Source of the DNA: Cristatella mucedo
Lineage: Eukaryota > Bryozoa > Phylactolaemata > Cristatellidae
Length of the DNA stretch: 64,000 nt
Assembly: GCA_009760855.2 (NCBI GenBank)
Contig: WPIO01000026.1
Coordinates: 3,959,501-4,023,500 of the forward strand
Reading direction: 5' to 3'
Position numbers and translations under genes: made by a program. Shown in pieces: positions 19,381 through 32,254 of this stretch; position 1 is the first letter of the stretch, and every line of letters starts with the position of its first letter. A model generated the notes under the pieces. That model was not told the origin of the DNA and searched no databases. It worked only from the letters and a program-made list of their open reading frames with translations.

Positions 19381-19530
19381 CGTCGAGCTGGTTTGGTCCT
19401 GTGGTTAAGGTGCTTGCCCCGACGAAGGTCTGGTTGAGGTCGTGGGCTCGAACCCCGAAGGCAAATGTGAAGCGCCTGAATAGAGATTAGGTTCTCTTAG
19501 GGTGCTATACAAATGAATTATATTTATTTA
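19381..19530 (+). repeat. tRNA-derived SINE with a LINE-like tail
   Basis: The head has a pol III A-box-like TGGTTAAGGTG and B-box GGCTCGAACCC about 45 bases apart. The tail (GAAGCGCCTGAATAGAGATT, then CTCTTAGGGTGCTATACAAATGAA) is shared with sequences at 23,845-23,900 and 44,945-45,000, that is with LINE 3' ends. Confidence 0.65.
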
Positions 19531-19816
19531 ATATTCAGCCGATCTCACATAGCCAATGGACGAATGCAAAAACCAATTCGATAAGGATGCCTACTTATAC
19601 AAATACTTTATAGAAGCCTTGTACCACAGGTGCACGGAGGGTACACTCGAAACAAAAGAGACTGCTTTATGCAATTAAAACTGATTTACAAACTGCCCAT
19701 TTCCAGTGGATTATGGTGAATTTTAGGCCAAGTATCGCCCGGGCTTTTGACGGCCGTTGCATCAGAGCTCGTCTCTGCCAAAGCGGTGATACCGTAGTCT
19801 AGTATAGGGAGACCGA

Positions 19817-22290
19817 TGTAATGTAAAGTAATGTATCTCCGTCTGTAACTCCACAATGCCATAAATACTATGTGAGTGTTACTGGCACTCACAGCTCAAG
19901 TGGCTTTCGGTATGCATTCGGTAGCCAACAGACTTCATCTCACGAAACAAAGAGAAATTTGGAAGGATAGCAGGGTCAGGAGACCAGTTGAGGTAGTGAG
20001 TAACATGGAAGTAGCAGCCCAGGACGGTTGGAAAGGATGTGCCACAGGGTGCATATGTGCAAGGGAAGAGTAGTTGTCGTTGCGTAAGAGTCGTGAAAGT
20101 GAGCTCCTCAGTCTAGTACATGTAAAGCTAAAGCTTAAGTCGCCAACGGTCTTTAAACACAAGAATTGAAAAACTAATCTATTGTCCATACAGGACCTGA
20201 GGGCACGAGAAGGCTGGAGCTGGTGCAGCAGTTCAGCTAGGCATGAAGGAGCCAATCAGTATAAGGCCTTGTGGGTCAGCATAACAGCTTCACTCTGTAT
20301 CCATTGATTAAGCGGCAGCCACCCCAACTCTTTTAGCAAAGGAGACACAAGGTCAAACTTCTGGGATTTACAAACTAGCTTTGCAGCCATATTCATAGCC
20401 GACTGCAGTGGTCTAGTGGCCTTTTTTTCTGGTCTGGAGGAGCCAAGCCGTGGCGTTTTGCAAGCCACTGTGGAAGGCAGCTCCTAATCTTAGATAGGGA
20501 TCGGACATGATGGCTAGCCGTAGAAGCAGTCGTCTGAATCAAATTTTACAGTTTAGGCAGCTGTCGAAAACGGCACCTAAATTTTGAGCACGTGGTGATG
20601 GTCGCAGAACAGCATCACTTACTAGAAGAGCAAAGTCTTCTAATCCAGCCACACGCTTAGGGTGTCCTATGAGCAGCAGTTCGGTTTTATCGTCATTTAG
20701 TTTCAAGAAATTTTCCTACATTCAGGATCGAATATCGGCAAGGCAAGTATTCAGTTTATCAGTTGCTACAACAGATTACGCCGGTTTAAATGACAAATAC
20801 AGCTGAGTATCGTCAGCATAAAAGTGATATCCTATTCAACGGGCCTTAATCACTTTCCCCAGGGGTTGAGTATAAATGGAAAACAGCAACGGACCGAGGA
20901 CGGACTGGTGAAACCTGAAAGCCACAAGACGCGGATTGAACACGATCAGATAAGTACGATTTAAACCACTCCAGTGCCTCGTCGGCCAGACCGATCGTTG
21001 TTCTCAGTCGTTCAAGTAGGACATTGTGATAAATGGTGTCAAAGGCAGCTGAGAGATCTTTCCTAGCAGAGCTAGGGCAGTGACATTCCCGTCGTTGTTG
21101 CCACATGGAATGTCATTGTTAACACGGAGGAGAGCAGTTTCAGTGGAGTGCTGCCTCTTAAACCCCGATTGAAATGTTTCTGCCATTTCATTATTTTCAA
21201 TATGTGCTACCAGCGGCTTAGCGACAATTGCTTCAAGAATATGTTCCAAATAAGAAAGACGAGAAACTGTGAGATAGTTTGCAAGGTTCCCTCTATCTAG
21301 TCCAGGCCTCTTAAGTATCGGTCTAACAATTGCCGATTTGAAAGACTTTGGTGCGAACCCTTTTTCCAAAGAAGCATTAAAAATCTCGGTTATTGCAGGG
21401 CTAAGTTGGTCTGCCAGTGAAGACCACAGAGATGATGGTATATGGCCTTCAGGAGCTTCTTTTTACTAGACCCTATTAAGTTAGCCACATCGCATGCAGT
21501 AACGTCGGAACACCTTTTAAGGATGGTCACAGGTTGTGATTACTCGGATGGGGGTTTATGGTGGCACGAATGTGCACAATTTTTCCAGTAACGAAGGCTG
21601 AAAACTTTTCGGCCGAGCCGTTAATATCTGGGTAGTTTGTTATATCTTGGTAGTTTTTCAGACCTCTCAGCATTGGCCAGTAAACTGTTTACTGTTTTAT
21701 AAATCTGTTTTGGGTCCGACTGGAGGAATTCAACTTTCTAGTAGAAAAAGAAGCCCTTACGTTTTTAAGCTTCCGGGTGTAAACTTGAAGGAAGTCTTTG
21801 AAATTGGCTAGATCTGCATCAGACCCCGATTTCTTAAAATGACGTTCAAGCCTGCGCTCAACACGGCACATTTTTTGAAGTTTTTTTTTTCTAAATGGAA
21901 AGGAATCTACACGACTCTGTACATTGGTAGAATGAAATGGGGCATGCTTGTCAAGAGCACTGCTAAGTGTCATGTTTACTACATCGGTGAGGGTAGCGAG
22001 GCTTTTGGTCGGGTCTGGGTGTAGATCAAGAAGGCTTGCATCACAAGCAGGTTTCAAAAATTTGTCAATGTCAAAGTTACGTCGCTAGATAAGTTCGACA
22101 TTACCGTGTATGTACAAGGGAGCAGGATTAGTAAACGAGACCGAACCATGATCCGATAGGGTCAACGGGCACACCACAAGGTCAGTGGGGAAGACATCAT
22201 GATTTATCACGAGATCTAGAATATAGCGACCGATGTGGGTAGCACAAAGGGTATTTAAACTGATAAGGTATTTAGTCATCCATCCTCTAA
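19817..22290 (-). mobile_element. LINE family 1 copy, 5'-truncated and decayed
   Basis: Read on the minus strand, it begins in the C-terminal part of an APE-type endonuclease (ILDLVINHD, SDHGSVSF). It continues through a basic linker and reverse transcriptase fragments (FQSGFKRQHSTETALLRVN, LSAAFDTIYHNVLLERL), then the C-terminal region (VSPLLKELGWLPLNQ). It ends in a TTACA-type tail at 19,817-19,835. Many stops and frame changes show it is dead. The closest match in the window is the copy at 37,880-40,318. The clade is CR1/L2/Jockey-like. Confidence 0.8.
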
Positions 22291-22299
22291 GAAGTCCCA

Positions 22300-23015
22300 G
22301 CTACTTCGCTGAGTAGTCACTTATCCTGGACAGGATCAAATATGTTGGCTTAACTGTGGTGGCCTAAATTAAAAGCAATCTATGACCGTCCAGTGTGGCA
22401 CATCAGCTCGATAGGGCAAATTCACTAGTTTAAATCAAATCTTTAGGGTTAGCTGAAGGGAGTAGTTTTGTTTTATTTCGGTTTATTAGCTTAACAATAT
22501 CGGCCGATGTCCGTGACCACATTTTGGCATGACAAGACGTTCGATTTTTTAATCGTAGTAGCTAATCTGATGACTTGAAGGACCTGCAACATGGTGTTGT
22601 TGGTATACCAGTGATAGCCAGTGCAACGGTCACAAATGATCTTCTCCAGATGCTCGGTCCGTATGAATGGAATGGAGCAGCAAAGAGCCAACAGCGTCGC
22701 GTCATGCGACCCTCGAAGACCTCCGAAGGTGCTGCTGCGGCCGGATGAAACTTGACCAGCACACGATTCGGACTGGACACGATTGGGTAGGCTTGATTCG
22801 GACTATGCCAGAGCCTCTTTAGCTAGATCGGTTCCTATTTTTAGTAGCTCATGCAGGATCATGTGGGCTGTTGGTATGGAATGCTGGTGATTGATCAGAT
22901 AAGATATTGGCAGGGACATTACTGTCATAGAATTGTTGCTAATTTCAAATGCAGTGTATATTCAGGCATACGCACACTCACAAATACATATACATACATA
23001 GAGGCATATATGTAT
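22300..23015. other. No feature seen
   Basis: I see no gene, clear repeat or RNA in this stretch; the short open frames have no domain. Confidence 0.4.
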
Positions 23016-23019
23016 ACTA

Positions 23020-23315
23020 TTTATAATAATAATAATAATAATAACATATGTATAGCGCCCTCAGAGTACTGAATCTTTTTCTAGGCACTCTACTGATGCT
23101 GTATAGAAACCATTACCAAATAATTGGTGTTAACGTCCGCAAGCAGCAGGCACAGGTTAAACACGCATGTGCAGCCGAAGGACGAATCATAAAAACTCAC
23201 TAAATGCTGTAATGAAAAGGTGCATTTTAAGCTTCTTTTTAAATGTTATGTCCGGGCACATTGTGACCGGAAGCAAATTCCAGGCTTTGGGAGCATACGA
23301 ACTAAAGGTGCGGTA
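23020..23315 (-). mobile_element. LINE family 2, 3' fragment
   Basis: On the plus strand it starts with an (AAT)n run, then GCGCCCTCAGAGTACTGAAT and ends with TTTGGGAGCATACGAACTAA. Both ends match the 3' portion of the LINE at 54,247-55,215 in reverse. Confidence 0.7.
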
Positions 23316-23349
23316 GTTCAACGATTAGTGCAGGCAACCCACATAGAGC

Positions 23350-23900
23350 AAAGCTCTTCTTACACTGACCCACAAGGCCCGCTACGGCTGAGCTCTTCGA
23401 TACCTAGCTGAACTTTCAGCCTCCTCGTGCCTTCCGGTCCTGTATGGCCAATAAGCTGGCTGTTCCATTCCTCTGCTTGCAGACCATTGGTGACCGCAGC
23501 TTTAGCTTTGCAGGTCCCAGACTGTGGAATTCACTTCCTCCAGACGCTTACCCAACGACAGCTACTCTCCTGGTGCCGACTGTGGCACATCCTTTCCAGC
23601 CGTCCCGAGCTGCTACTTACATGCTACGCATTACCTCAACTGCTCTCCTGACTCTAGCCATGCCTCTATGCTATGCTATGTATGCTTCTCACTTTCTCTT
23701 TGTTGCGTGAGATGAAGTCTGTAGGCTACCGAATGCGTACCGAAAGCCGCTCAGGCTGTGCGTGCGCTATACAAAACTCTCCTTCGTAACTCTCACAGAG
23801 TGTTTGTGGAGTTACAGACGGAGATGCACTGTATTGCTTTTGTGAAGCACCAGAATAGAGATTTAGTTCTCTTAGGGAGCTATACACATGAATAATATAT
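23350..23900 (+). mobile_element. LINE family 1, 3' fragment with alternative tail
   Basis: It encodes the end of the ORF2 protein (LQTIGDRSFSFAGPRLWNSL) and the 3' UTR through GGAGTTACAGACGGAGATGC. It is joined at about 23,845 to GAAGCACCAGAATAGAGATT, the tail also found on SINEs. Confidence 0.75.
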
Positions 23901-23904
23901 TATA

Positions 23905-24260
23905 TATAAGGACTTGGTGATCAATGGTATCAAAAGCTGCCCAGAGATCCAGCAGGACTGGCAGAGAGACTCTACCCACGCCAAGTCAGTATTCCGTAGA
24001 ATGTCTATACACTGGCCGTAGTGGCGACTCGCTGGAATGAATAGCTCTAAAACACGAGGCTGGCACTTACTAGCTTGGTTGAGGTTTTGATACAAGTGTT
24101 TAGCTGGCACCTCAGCACTCGCTCGCTCCAGTACTTTTGACGGGAATGGCAATAGGGAGACTGGCCCGAAGTGGCTTAATCTCAGCTGGTCTAGTTTCGA
24201 CTTCTGTGTACGTGGCCTGATAATAGCTTCTTTGAAAACTGCTGCTGGATACTGTCACCA
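23905..24260 (-). mobile_element. LINE reverse transcriptase fragment
   Basis: The complement of 23,905-23,965 encodes an AAFDTIDHQ-type reverse transcriptase block. The sequence to the right continues in broken frames. This is a separate, short relic of a CR1/L2-like LINE. Confidence 0.5.
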
Positions 24261-24264
24261 CTGG

Positions 24265-26230
24265 CACATTACGGTTTGAGGGACTCAGTGCAAAAGCTTC
24301 AATGAACAGCTGCTTCGAGAGGACTGCAAACGTTTTAAAATTCGGCTAAAAATGAGCGGTGGTGGCTATTCCACTACTACTAGCTGTATTTGGCCGCGGG
24401 TTCTGAAAGAAATATATAATCTTCGGCTACGTTTTTGCAGTCTGTCAGTTTCCGCCAGCTCGTGGTCAGGTCAGAGCAAACAACTCTAGGACGTCGTCAA
24501 GAACGATGTTGTATAGTATTAGTGGTTTATTGCAAACGAAACCCGATTTCAATATGCACATTTTGAGAGTGACCCTTGGTTGTAGAGGGCTTGATGACTG
24601 TTAACTTTAGAGTTCCGGGTAGTGCAAGCTTTTTGAAACACTGCAAGAAGTACTGAGAGAGGCATGCTTCGTATCAGCGTTAGTTCTTAGTTCAGCTCTA
24701 AGTGATAGAATTTCTGCCAGCGCTGTCAGCAGCTGAATGGCATCAGTTGGGTGCAAGTAGCCTGTAGCACGAAGCTTGAAACTAGGGTGGCAGTAGTTGA
24801 GCTGTCAATTGGCTAATTGGTGGACGCGACTTCGATTCCTATTTCGTTCGTCAGAAGTACAGATCTTGACCATTGTTTGATATACTGTGGAAGAACACAA
24901 TGCTTGCAGCCTGTGAGCACTGGGCTGAGACCTAGCGAGGGCTTTCAGACTGCCTACACAGCCGCAAGCTCACGACCAGTGGATGGGCAGACGATGACTC
25001 GGCAGTCCTGCCCAAATCCATGCATTGGAGGCATCCATGGGTACATCAATCTACCACAAACTGTCTCCAGCTGTCGGGCGGGTTCGGAACGAACAATGGC
25101 CCGACAGTGTGAAAAACAACGCATGCATGGAATATAAGGGTTGACGGAGGAGTAGAAGGGGGGAGGGAGAGAGCCCTCGACGCCGGCAGCCGTCTAGTGT
25201 GTGTAGACTGGGCTCGGCTGGCGTTACGTGAAATAAAGGTTTTGGTGTTGGAGCCAGCAGACTTGTTGCTCGGTCGCGCTACCCAGCCTGACGACAGGTC
25301 GTGCGGAGGGCTGTCACATATACCTGCAGAGATTCGCCAACACAATGCATCTAATTACATTACAATTACGGCAACTTTCATGGTATCATTTTTTGGCAAT
25401 TACCCTTGTGTTATATAAAATGGTTGCTCAGCTTCATTATTACGGTCGGTGTTTAGGTGAAAACCCAGGTGATGTCGTCTAGGATTATGGTTAGCAGCTG
25501 AGCCTGTGTTTAAGCTAGTTGTTCCTGGCCAACTTAAACATATTAAATTATTTACTTTGCAATGCTACCTGTGGCGTATTTGGCAACAAGCAGCTGCTTC
25601 TCGTGTCTTTTTGTAACTCCAATGTAGCTTAGGCTTTCAGTGTCCGTGTCACTTTTGCATTCATCATTCCTCACTTGTCACGCTGTCGCAAGGGCAGCTC
25701 TTCAGCATCAGCAGCTCGAATCCACTTAGGTGAATCGCCTTCATAGCCCAAACCACAAATGCTTGCACTCATGATGGCAAGCTATTGGAAATCGTGAAAG
25801 CTGCAAAATGAAATGAGCTGCATTTTTGTTTGGTGCCAAATTCACCAAACCAGCAAACATTAACGGGACTCTGCAGCTGCAGACTGCAGGAGGCAGCCCG
25901 GCGGTATCGGGTGCCTCGTTCTCATGCATGCCAGCGAATGTCGCATCTGTTGAAGATATTTAAAGCTTTCCGTGACTCGTAAGCGCGACGAAAGAGTGGG
26001 CATCTTAATGCGATTCGCCGCGGATAGCGTCAGGAGTCGGTAATCCTACCGTCTAAAGAAAAAAACACGATAGAAAAGAATGCAGATCGCACGGTGTGCA
26101 CCAACTGAACGGTTTCTGTCCGAGTCTCAGGTCGCAACGGGCGTCGTCACGGGCTCCCTCGCCGTGTTCATCGCAGCCAAGCAAAAGCCAGCCAATCTGG
26201 CGTCATGAAGTGAGGCAGCGCTTGGTAGAG
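24265..26230. other. Non-coding stretch
   Basis: No gene was supported. It includes the possible solo LTR listed separately; the rest shows no clear structure. Confidence 0.35.
25073..25320 (+). mobile_element. Possible solo LTR
   Basis: The segment runs from TGTCGGGCGG to GGCTGTCACA, has a TATA-like element (GAATATAAGGG) near the middle and AATAAA (GAAATAAAGG) about 100 bases later, in the order expected of an LTR. No second copy is present in the window, and I could not confirm a target duplication. Confidence 0.3.
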
Positions 26231-26237
26231 ATTTACA

Positions 26238-26605
26238 GAATATATAATGATAATGCACTTGATAAAGCGCCCTCAGAGAACTTAATCTCTTTCTAGGTGC
26301 TGTACATTTTCTGCAAAGGGAAATGCAATTGAATGGTAAGTAAAATCAAGCTTGAAAAACAAACAAAATGAATAATATGGTTAGGGGTGACATGCACAGG
26401 GTCAGCATGCAAATGTGGTTAGTCGCAGCTTGCACGGTGTCAGCACGCATATGCACATGAAGGACGAATCACGGGGACCCACTAAATGCTGTCCTAAATA
26501 GGTGTGTTTTTAAGTTCCTTTTAAATGTGGTCAGGTCAGGGGAAGTTCTGACGCAGGTCGGGAGGAAGTTCCAGGCTTTGGGAGCATACGAACTAAAATA
26601 CAGTA
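26238..26605 (-). mobile_element. LINE family 2, 3' fragment
   Basis: It starts (plus strand) with TAATGCACTTGATAAAGCG and ends with TTTGGGAGCATACGAACTAA. It contains the same 3' UTR as 54,980-55,215 in reverse, including TGACATGCACAGGGTCAGCA. Confidence 0.75.
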
Positions 26606-27049
26606 TATGCACTATGCTGCCTTCGCTGGCCGCTCTTTGCTGAAGCGACGGAGCAGTTTAGTCAGGCTTTGCAGCAGACAATTGACTGCGGCTTAAAGCC
26701 TGGGCACCAAGGCAGGCATAGTGCACTTTGAACCAGAATAAGTGAGTCCAAGTTTTTTATTCCGTTGCTCGCAGCCGCTCACCAGCACCCAGTCGAGTGG
26801 CAAATTCATTTCCAGCTTGGGGTGCCGTGTCCTACGACGCAAGTGTTTAAATCTTAAGAAATGACAAGGCCTAGATAGGTGGAGCTGTTGAGTGATGTGC
26901 ATCTAATTGTCACGTGCAATGTGCTCGAGCTATACTTGTCTCCGCCCGAGACCACGACTGCTCGGATAGTCATTCTAGCGGAGCTACGCTGCATTCCGCC
27001 CGGTAAGATGGCAATCACTCTGTCAGCTCTTTCTGGACACACACAGAGA

Positions 27050-27093
<44 letters not shown>
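27050..27093. repeat. (GGC)n microsatellite
   Basis: About fourteen GGC units are uninterrupted. The run is in a GC-rich stretch without a supported gene. Confidence 0.95.
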
Positions 27094-27424
27094 GGCTGTT
27101 TATAAAAGCAGCGTGGGAAACGTGACTAGGCGGTTCTTCGTAGGTACTGCCCAGGTACTTAAAAATGGTTGCAGATGCTGCTGCAACCAAAGAAGCTGAG
27201 GAGAGTAGCTGTAATCGCGTAAGCATGCAAGTCACGGATCGTGGGCCACGGAGCCGAGCTGAGAGCACGAAGAGCGGCTGCTAGCGGCTGCAAGGTGCTC
27301 GGACCGCTAGGAAGCAGCCGAGCTGAGAGCCAGCCTATGCTCTGCTGGGCTGCTGCGGCAGTCGACTGGCCGCAAGTTGCGGGTCTCAGCTCTCAGGCCA
27401 CCTGCGGCCCGAAACCCCGCAGAG

Positions 27425-27567
27425 CCCACGGTGTAAGGTGCTCAATCTTCTCGACCGAGGTCGCTGGTTCGAAGTCAGCGTGCGATCGATTGTTGCCAAC
27501 TGCAAGCGGCGGTGATAGCCGTCAAGACTCTTCTGCCGCCGCACAAAGGAGGCTTTCAATCCGCTAA
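27425..27567 (+). repeat. Diverged tRNA-derived SINE
   Basis: The 3' half (GCAAGCGGCGGTGATAGCCG, then AAGGAGGCTTTCAATCCGCTAA) matches the SINE copies at 53,384 and 56,988. The B-box region is degraded (GGTTCGAAGTC). It is an older member of the same family. Confidence 0.6.
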
Positions 27568-27689
27568 TAATAACAATGATATTCTTACTACGCTGTCGTT
27601 CTCGTTGTGCCAACCGAAGCACTGTTGTCGATAAGAAGGCGGCTAAAATGTCTATCAATGAGGACACGTCCAGGTACTCGCTGCTGATT

Positions 27690-29020
27690 ATTGTACACCT
27701 ACTTGGTGCCGTCCTGCAGCAGATAGATGCATGGTGGCATGCAGAGACCTACGGTGGTCCTTTTACTCCCAGGCTTTGAACAGCAGCAAAAGGAGCAAAG
27801 CCAATTTTGATCGCGAGCTGCTGGCCACTTATGAGGCAGCTGCCAAATTTCGTTTTGTAAACAGGGAAGCAGCAAGGCAGGCTCAAGCGCAGTGATCGTA
27901 AGCCACTGATTTATGCTATTTGTTCAGCCTCCTTTGGTTTCGCGAACCACCAGCTCAGACACCTATTCTTTGCAGCCGAATTTATTTCGGACTTACCTTA
28001 GGCTGGTAGCCCGCTAAATGCCCAGGCCGACAGGCACAGCGTTAGCAAAACCTGCCGTTGGGGCATAGCCACTCTGTTTCTCTCTCATCCGGAGGGACCT
28101 CGTCGCCCCCTGCGTGCACTCGCCCTCTCCAACAAGTCGACTGACTTCTCACGGTAGTCATAGCTAGGGTACTCGGATTTCCTCGTCCTGACCCCATGAG
28201 GACACGTCCTGGCCCCAGTGCTCATGGGCCCGGACAAGCTCCGAAATGGCTGCGACCTTTCCCCAGGGTCATCTACTCCTTCACACGTTGATGACCCAGC
28301 TTTTACATGACTCGTTTTCGACCCCACGCACGGCCTCTCGCACCAGGGCGTTCTTATCGTCAGGAATCTCCTCTACGCCTCTCGCTACGCTTAGCAGGGC
28401 ATGGTCAAAGGCTTGCTACCCGTGAGGCCCGGCTTACCAGCACAGCCAGAGCTTGAAAGTCTCTCGGTACACTGCCACAGCCCTGCCGTTACCTTCCAGA
28501 CCGTCGACCAACGCTTCGAGCGGTGCTTATGAATAAAGTCAGGCCATCACCCAGTGTCGATGGCTTTTGGGACTCTCTCATCTTCGTGGACCGCTTCGAA
28601 TGGTGGCCGAACGCCATCTTTTAAACGGGAAGAATTGTGCTCAGGCTTTCTTGGGTGATTGGATTTCCCTGTTTCAGAGCCCCAGCAGTTGTCACCAGCG
28701 ATCACACAGCCCTATTCGGTTCCTCTTCGTGAGCCGGCCTCATAAAGCTCTCGGCTGCCTGAGCATTAGGACTACGTCAATACTTCCTGATGTGAACGTG
28801 GAACATTCACACCGGCAGTTTAAGGCTGCTATTCGGGCTTCTCGGATCGAACGCGTTGGCAACTGCTGCTTGCCACGATCGTACTAGGCCTTTCGGAATG
28901 CAGCGAAAGAAGATATGAGCTACGCGTTTGCTCAGATGGTAAACGGCTCTACATCGGGGCGTCTCCTAAGCGAATTTTTTGCCTCTGCCATCACTGTTGT
29001 CGACGCAGAGTTGGACCCTG
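27690..29020 (+). mobile_element. Decayed Ty3/Gypsy-type pol
   Basis: Fragments in shifting frames line up in the right order. They are the end of the reverse transcriptase (LLGAVLQQIDAWW), the RNase H block (FDRELLATYEAAAKF, then SDRKPLIYA and HQLRHLFFAAEF), and an integrase region (FVDRFEWWPNAIF, HSHRQFKAAIRA, and a KEDM-x-G-x-L-EFF-like end). All are separated by stops. No flanking LTRs were recognised. Confidence 0.65.
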
Positions 29021-29024
29021 GCTC

Positions 29025-29880
29025 CTTTGCCAACCGCTAGTGGTTTGGATGTGCTCACTTCCCAACTCGGCCTGGTGCTCCCATTCGAGCACTAGGTTTT
29101 TGTCAGCAAACGTGTGCTCGCCCGTCTGGAAAATTCATCGCTGTCGACCGACATCGCTAGAGGCAATCGGGACAGTGTGGCTATGAAGGCCAACTGAAGC
29201 AGCGGGCATGCCTCGATGGCTCATGCCTTCAGCTCACATCGCCAACATGGCTCAGACCTCCAATATGGCTGGCCTTCATCGTCTCTCCGATGACGTCGTC
29301 AAGCCTTTAAGGCAGACTCGTCCGCAGGCCTGCCAGCCTAATCTCTGTCAGTTGCCGCTCCGCTTGTCGCTTTTCATTTTATGCAGTCGCTCGCTTGCAG
29401 CGATCCAGGTGGAGGGAGGCGTTTCGGCCACTGAAGACTAGATTGTGTTGGGAAATGTACCATCGTTCCATCTCGCCCCATAATCTTTTTTATCTCTATA
29501 ACCAAAGTTGCTGCCTCCCGTACGCGAGAGTGAAGCCTCTTCGAGACGGTGAATGTGAGATTATCTTTGTATATTATCTTTATTATTATCCTTGTTATAA
29601 GTTATCCTTATTGCCAGGGGTAAGGTAATTGAGCGTCACTGCCCAGTGCCTGTTTTCGATTATCGGTGCGCGCAATTATTGATTACCCACTGCAAATGGA
29701 AGTGATTGATGCCATGACTCTTCTGACCGCTATTTAAGTGAATATGTTAAATCAGTTAACTCTAACATTTGTATACCGCTGGATGTTCTAACGAATGGTT
29801 CGTGCCATTTATACTGACCCCAAGTACATTCGCTATTAAAGTCGAGCATATTCTCATTCCACTTTACGCTGCCCGGCAAT
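29025..29880. other. No feature seen
   Basis: Possible continuation of the Gypsy relic at the left; otherwise no gene or repeat is recognised. Confidence 0.3.
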
Positions 29881-29886
29881 CTGCCA

Positions 29887-29992
29887 TAATAATAATAAAA
29901 ATAATAATACACTTGATAAAGTACCCTCAGAGAACTCAATCACTGTCTAGACTTTTTACATTTGTTGCAAAGAAATCACGATCAAATGGTTA
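29887..29992 (-). mobile_element. LINE family 2, very short 3' fragment
   Basis: (AAT)n followed by ACACTTGATAAAGTACCCTC matches the 3' terminus of family 2. It lies directly before a second, longer copy. Confidence 0.65.
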
Positions 29993-31385
29993 ATAATAAT
30001 AATGATAATAATAATAGTACATTCGATAAAAAAGCACCGTCGGAGAACTAAATCTCTTTCTCGGCGCTTTACAACTGCTGAAAGGAAGCGTGATCGAATG
30101 GTTAGTGGTACTGTGCTCAATAAACAACAAGAATAACAGAACGCAAATTATTAAATTATTTGAGGGTTGCGTTCTAATTTGGTTAGATGTGACGTGCACT
30201 GGGTCGCCATGCAAGTATGGTTAGTGGCAGCATGCTCAGTGTCAGTATGCACAAGCACGTGAAGGTCGAATCGCGGTGACCCACTACATTTTTAGATAGA
30301 TAGGCACATTTTTAGTTTCTTTTTAGGTGTGGTAAAGTCAAGAAATATCGTGACGCAAGTCGGGAGTGAGTTTCAGGTTTTGGGAGCATACGAACTAAAG
30401 GCGCGGTCTGCAAAAGATTTGTGGTTTGAACTAGGTATGGGTAAACAATAAGATTTCGGAAAGCGAGTGGTTCGATGCTTAGACAGGCGGGGCAGTAGGT
30501 CTGATAGGTAAGTTGGAGCCAAAGTATGAAGGGACCGAAAAGTGAGTGACGGTACCCTAGAGTCTACCCGTTGCTTGACTGGTAGCCAGTGCAGGTCGGT
30601 GAGAAGTGGTTGATGCGGCCATGGCGAGGCTCACGATAGATATGCCAACTGCAGAGTTTCTCACCAGCTGTAAGCGCCTGATTGCACAGGCCGGCAGACC
30701 AGCAAGCAGTGAGTTGCAGAAGTCAAGACGAGATGTCACAAATTTTATGGACCAAATAAGATATGATATTCCTGTTTGAACAAGCCTGATTTGTATCAAT
30801 GTTACATAGCTAAAAGTAGGCAGACTTGATCGTGGAACTGATGTGGTCGTCTAACTAAAGGTCACTTTGGAACATGACACCTAGGCTTCGTGCAGATTCA
30901 GCAGGATATATGCTGGAGGAGCCGAATGTGAGCATTAGCCTTTCCAATTTCTGAATTAAACTTGGCTTGCCCATAAATAGTAAGTTGGTTTGATCATCAT
31001 TTAATTTAAGAAAGTCTGCTGCCATCCATGTGCGGATGTCATCAATACATGCAGCAAGGGAGTTGAGAGAAGGCGAGATGCTCAAAGGCTGGGAGGGATC
31101 GAAGAAAAGATAAAACAGAGTGTCATCCGCATAGAAGTGAAAGCCTAGATTGTGCTTGGCAATCGCATCGGCAAAAGGAAGAGTATAAGCCGTGAACAGA
31201 ACGGGACCGAGCACAGAGCGCTGAGGTACCCCATATTTCAGAAGGTCCACGGATGATCTGTGTCCATTCGCATCAATACTCTGGAGTCTCCCACTGAGAT
31301 AGGACCTGAAACACTGCAATGCAGTGCCAGTGATGCCCAGGCGAGATGTGAGGCCTTGTATCTGGACGTTCACAGGTGTCACCAC
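29993..31385 (-). mobile_element. LINE family 2 copy with reverse transcriptase
   Basis: The frame at 30,855-31,385 (minus) encodes reverse transcriptase, including the catalytic FYADDT motif and YGVPQRSVLGPVLF. The C-terminal region is broken near 30,800 and 30,600. It ends in an (ATT)n tail. The C-terminal part (FLKLNDD, MGKPSLIQKLERL) is close to the copy at 54,247. Confidence 0.8.
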
Positions 31386-31389
31386 AGTG

Positions 31390-31800
31390 CATGTTAGTGC
31401 TCAGGTGAACCTGCTATTTGGCAGAATCTGAGCCCGGTGCTTATTCAAGGCCTTGGCTGTCACAGGAATCTAGCTAGGTGCCATCAAGCAGCCAAGTAGG
31501 CTCTAGGCTTACTGGCTCTTGCAGTTTCCGACCCGCCGTAAAAAGTTCTTTCGATCTGAAGATTAAGCTTCAATGAGCCACCAGTATCAAGTCACTTCTG
31601 CCAACGAGTGGCCGATTTAATTGTCACCAAGTGTCTTCCATCGAAAGGCTATTAATAAATAATTTTTTGTCAAGCGAAAACAAGGCGGTGGCGCGATGAG
31701 GTTGATACTGCTTAGGCTGTTGACCACCAGGGATAAAGGAACTATAGTCATAAAAAAGTTAAGATCTGCAAATAAACGAAAAAATGGGTGTTCCTATTTC
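31390..31800. other. No feature seen
   Basis: Short stretch between a LINE and the GA tract; nothing supported. Confidence 0.35.
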
Positions 31801-31804
31801 CCTA

Positions 31805-32252
<448 letters not shown>

Positions 32253-32254
32253 GC

